Of a stretch of 14,913 bases of DNA, positions 14,665-14,913 are shown in pieces (position 1 is the stretch's first letter; each line of letters opens with the position of its first letter). The position numbers and the translations under genes are program-made. Origin of the DNA: Bordetella parapertussis (lineage in GTDB: Bacteria > Pseudomonadota > Gammaproteobacteria > Burkholderiales > Burkholderiaceae_B); the NCBI GenBank assembly GCA_945911685.1, contig CAMEAW010000060.1, positions 1-14,913 of the forward strand, in the 5' to 3' direction. The notes below the pieces were generated by a model. That model searched no databases and was not told where the DNA came from. It worked only from the letters and a program-made list of their open reading frames with translations.

Positions 14665-14913
14665 TTAGGTAAATTGTAGTTTAGCGAGCCTTGCATACAG
14701 CCCACCTTGCGTAAGCAAGGTCTCATGCGTACCTTGTTCGATGACGGTGCCATCCTCAAGCACAATGATTTGATCCGCCCGCATCACGGTCGAAAGGCGG
14801 TGGGCGATCGTCAGTGAGGTTCGGCCAGGCAACACCGCATCAAGCGCCAGTTGAACTTCGCGCTCGGATTCTGCGTCTAGCGCACTGGTGGCTTCATCAA
14901 GCAGCAAAATCGG
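14665..14913 (-). CDS. msbA: MsbA-like lipid A/lipid ABC exporter, C-terminal fragment
   Basis: Last 82 codons of an exporter-type ABC ATPase; the rest lies off the right edge. Visible motifs are Walker B and D-loop [16 protein letters not shown] and the switch histidine in IAHRLSTVM, followed by [22 protein letters not shown] and a terminal YARLAKLQF. The ending LAKLQF after GLYAR resembles MsbA, the half-transporter that flips lipid A across the inner membrane, but other exporters of this fold are not excluded by this short piece. It is followed seven bases later by the exonuclease fusion, probably in one transcript. Confidence 0.8.
   Translation of the reverse strand, partial: PILLLDEATSALDAESEREVQLALDAVLPGRTSLTIAHRLSTVMRADQIIVLEDGTVIEQGTHETLLTQGGLYARLAKLQFT

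Overview
The window looks like chromosomal DNA of a beta-proteobacterium, probably of the order Burkholderiales. I base this on the style of the MsbA-like, cyclic-nucleotide phosphodiesterase and adhesin-E-like proteins; no rRNA or other taxonomic marker is present. All protein assignments come from reading motifs by eye; no database search was run.

Layout. (1) 1-1558, minus strand: an IS21-family element, with the start of istB running off the left edge and an istA that lacks the usual N-terminal helix-turn-helix region. (2) 1672-4924: a signalling cluster. A plus-strand metallo-beta-lactamase-fold cyclic-nucleotide phosphodiesterase converges on a minus-strand pair made of a CheA-like kinase (cNMP-binding fold, PAS, Hpt, CheA-type ATPase, no CheW-like domain) and a stand-alone CheY-like receiver that overlaps it. 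(3) 4925-5728: a 390-base spacer with two possible RNA or DNA hairpins, then a small secreted protein resembling surface-adhesin protein E. (4) 5820-13089: the main feature, two complete phosphonate/phosphite-type ABC importers placed head to head. The minus-strand operon is ordered D-C-E-E and the plus-strand operon C-D-E-E. The about 310-base divergent control region has a good Pho box facing the minus operon, and a dense cluster of TGAAA(G/C) half-sites plus imperfect direct repeats facing the plus operon. (5) 13248-14913, minus strand: a DnaQ-type exonuclease fused to a UvrC/Cho-type GIY-YIG nuclease, directly behind the C-terminus of an MsbA-like exporter.

How the genes may work together. 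The two importers have very different substrate-binding proteins, gene orders and promoters. This suggests two separately regulated routes for phosphorus compounds (phosphonate, phosphite or phosphate), one of them under PhoB. No C-P lyase, phosphonatase or phosphite dehydrogenase gene is in the window, so the fate of the substrate must be encoded elsewhere. The kinase-receiver pair looks like a phosphorelay. Its cNMP-binding domain lies beside a probable cyclic-nucleotide phosphodiesterase, but the residue that normally binds the cyclic phosphate is missing, so cyclic-nucleotide control is only a hypothesis.
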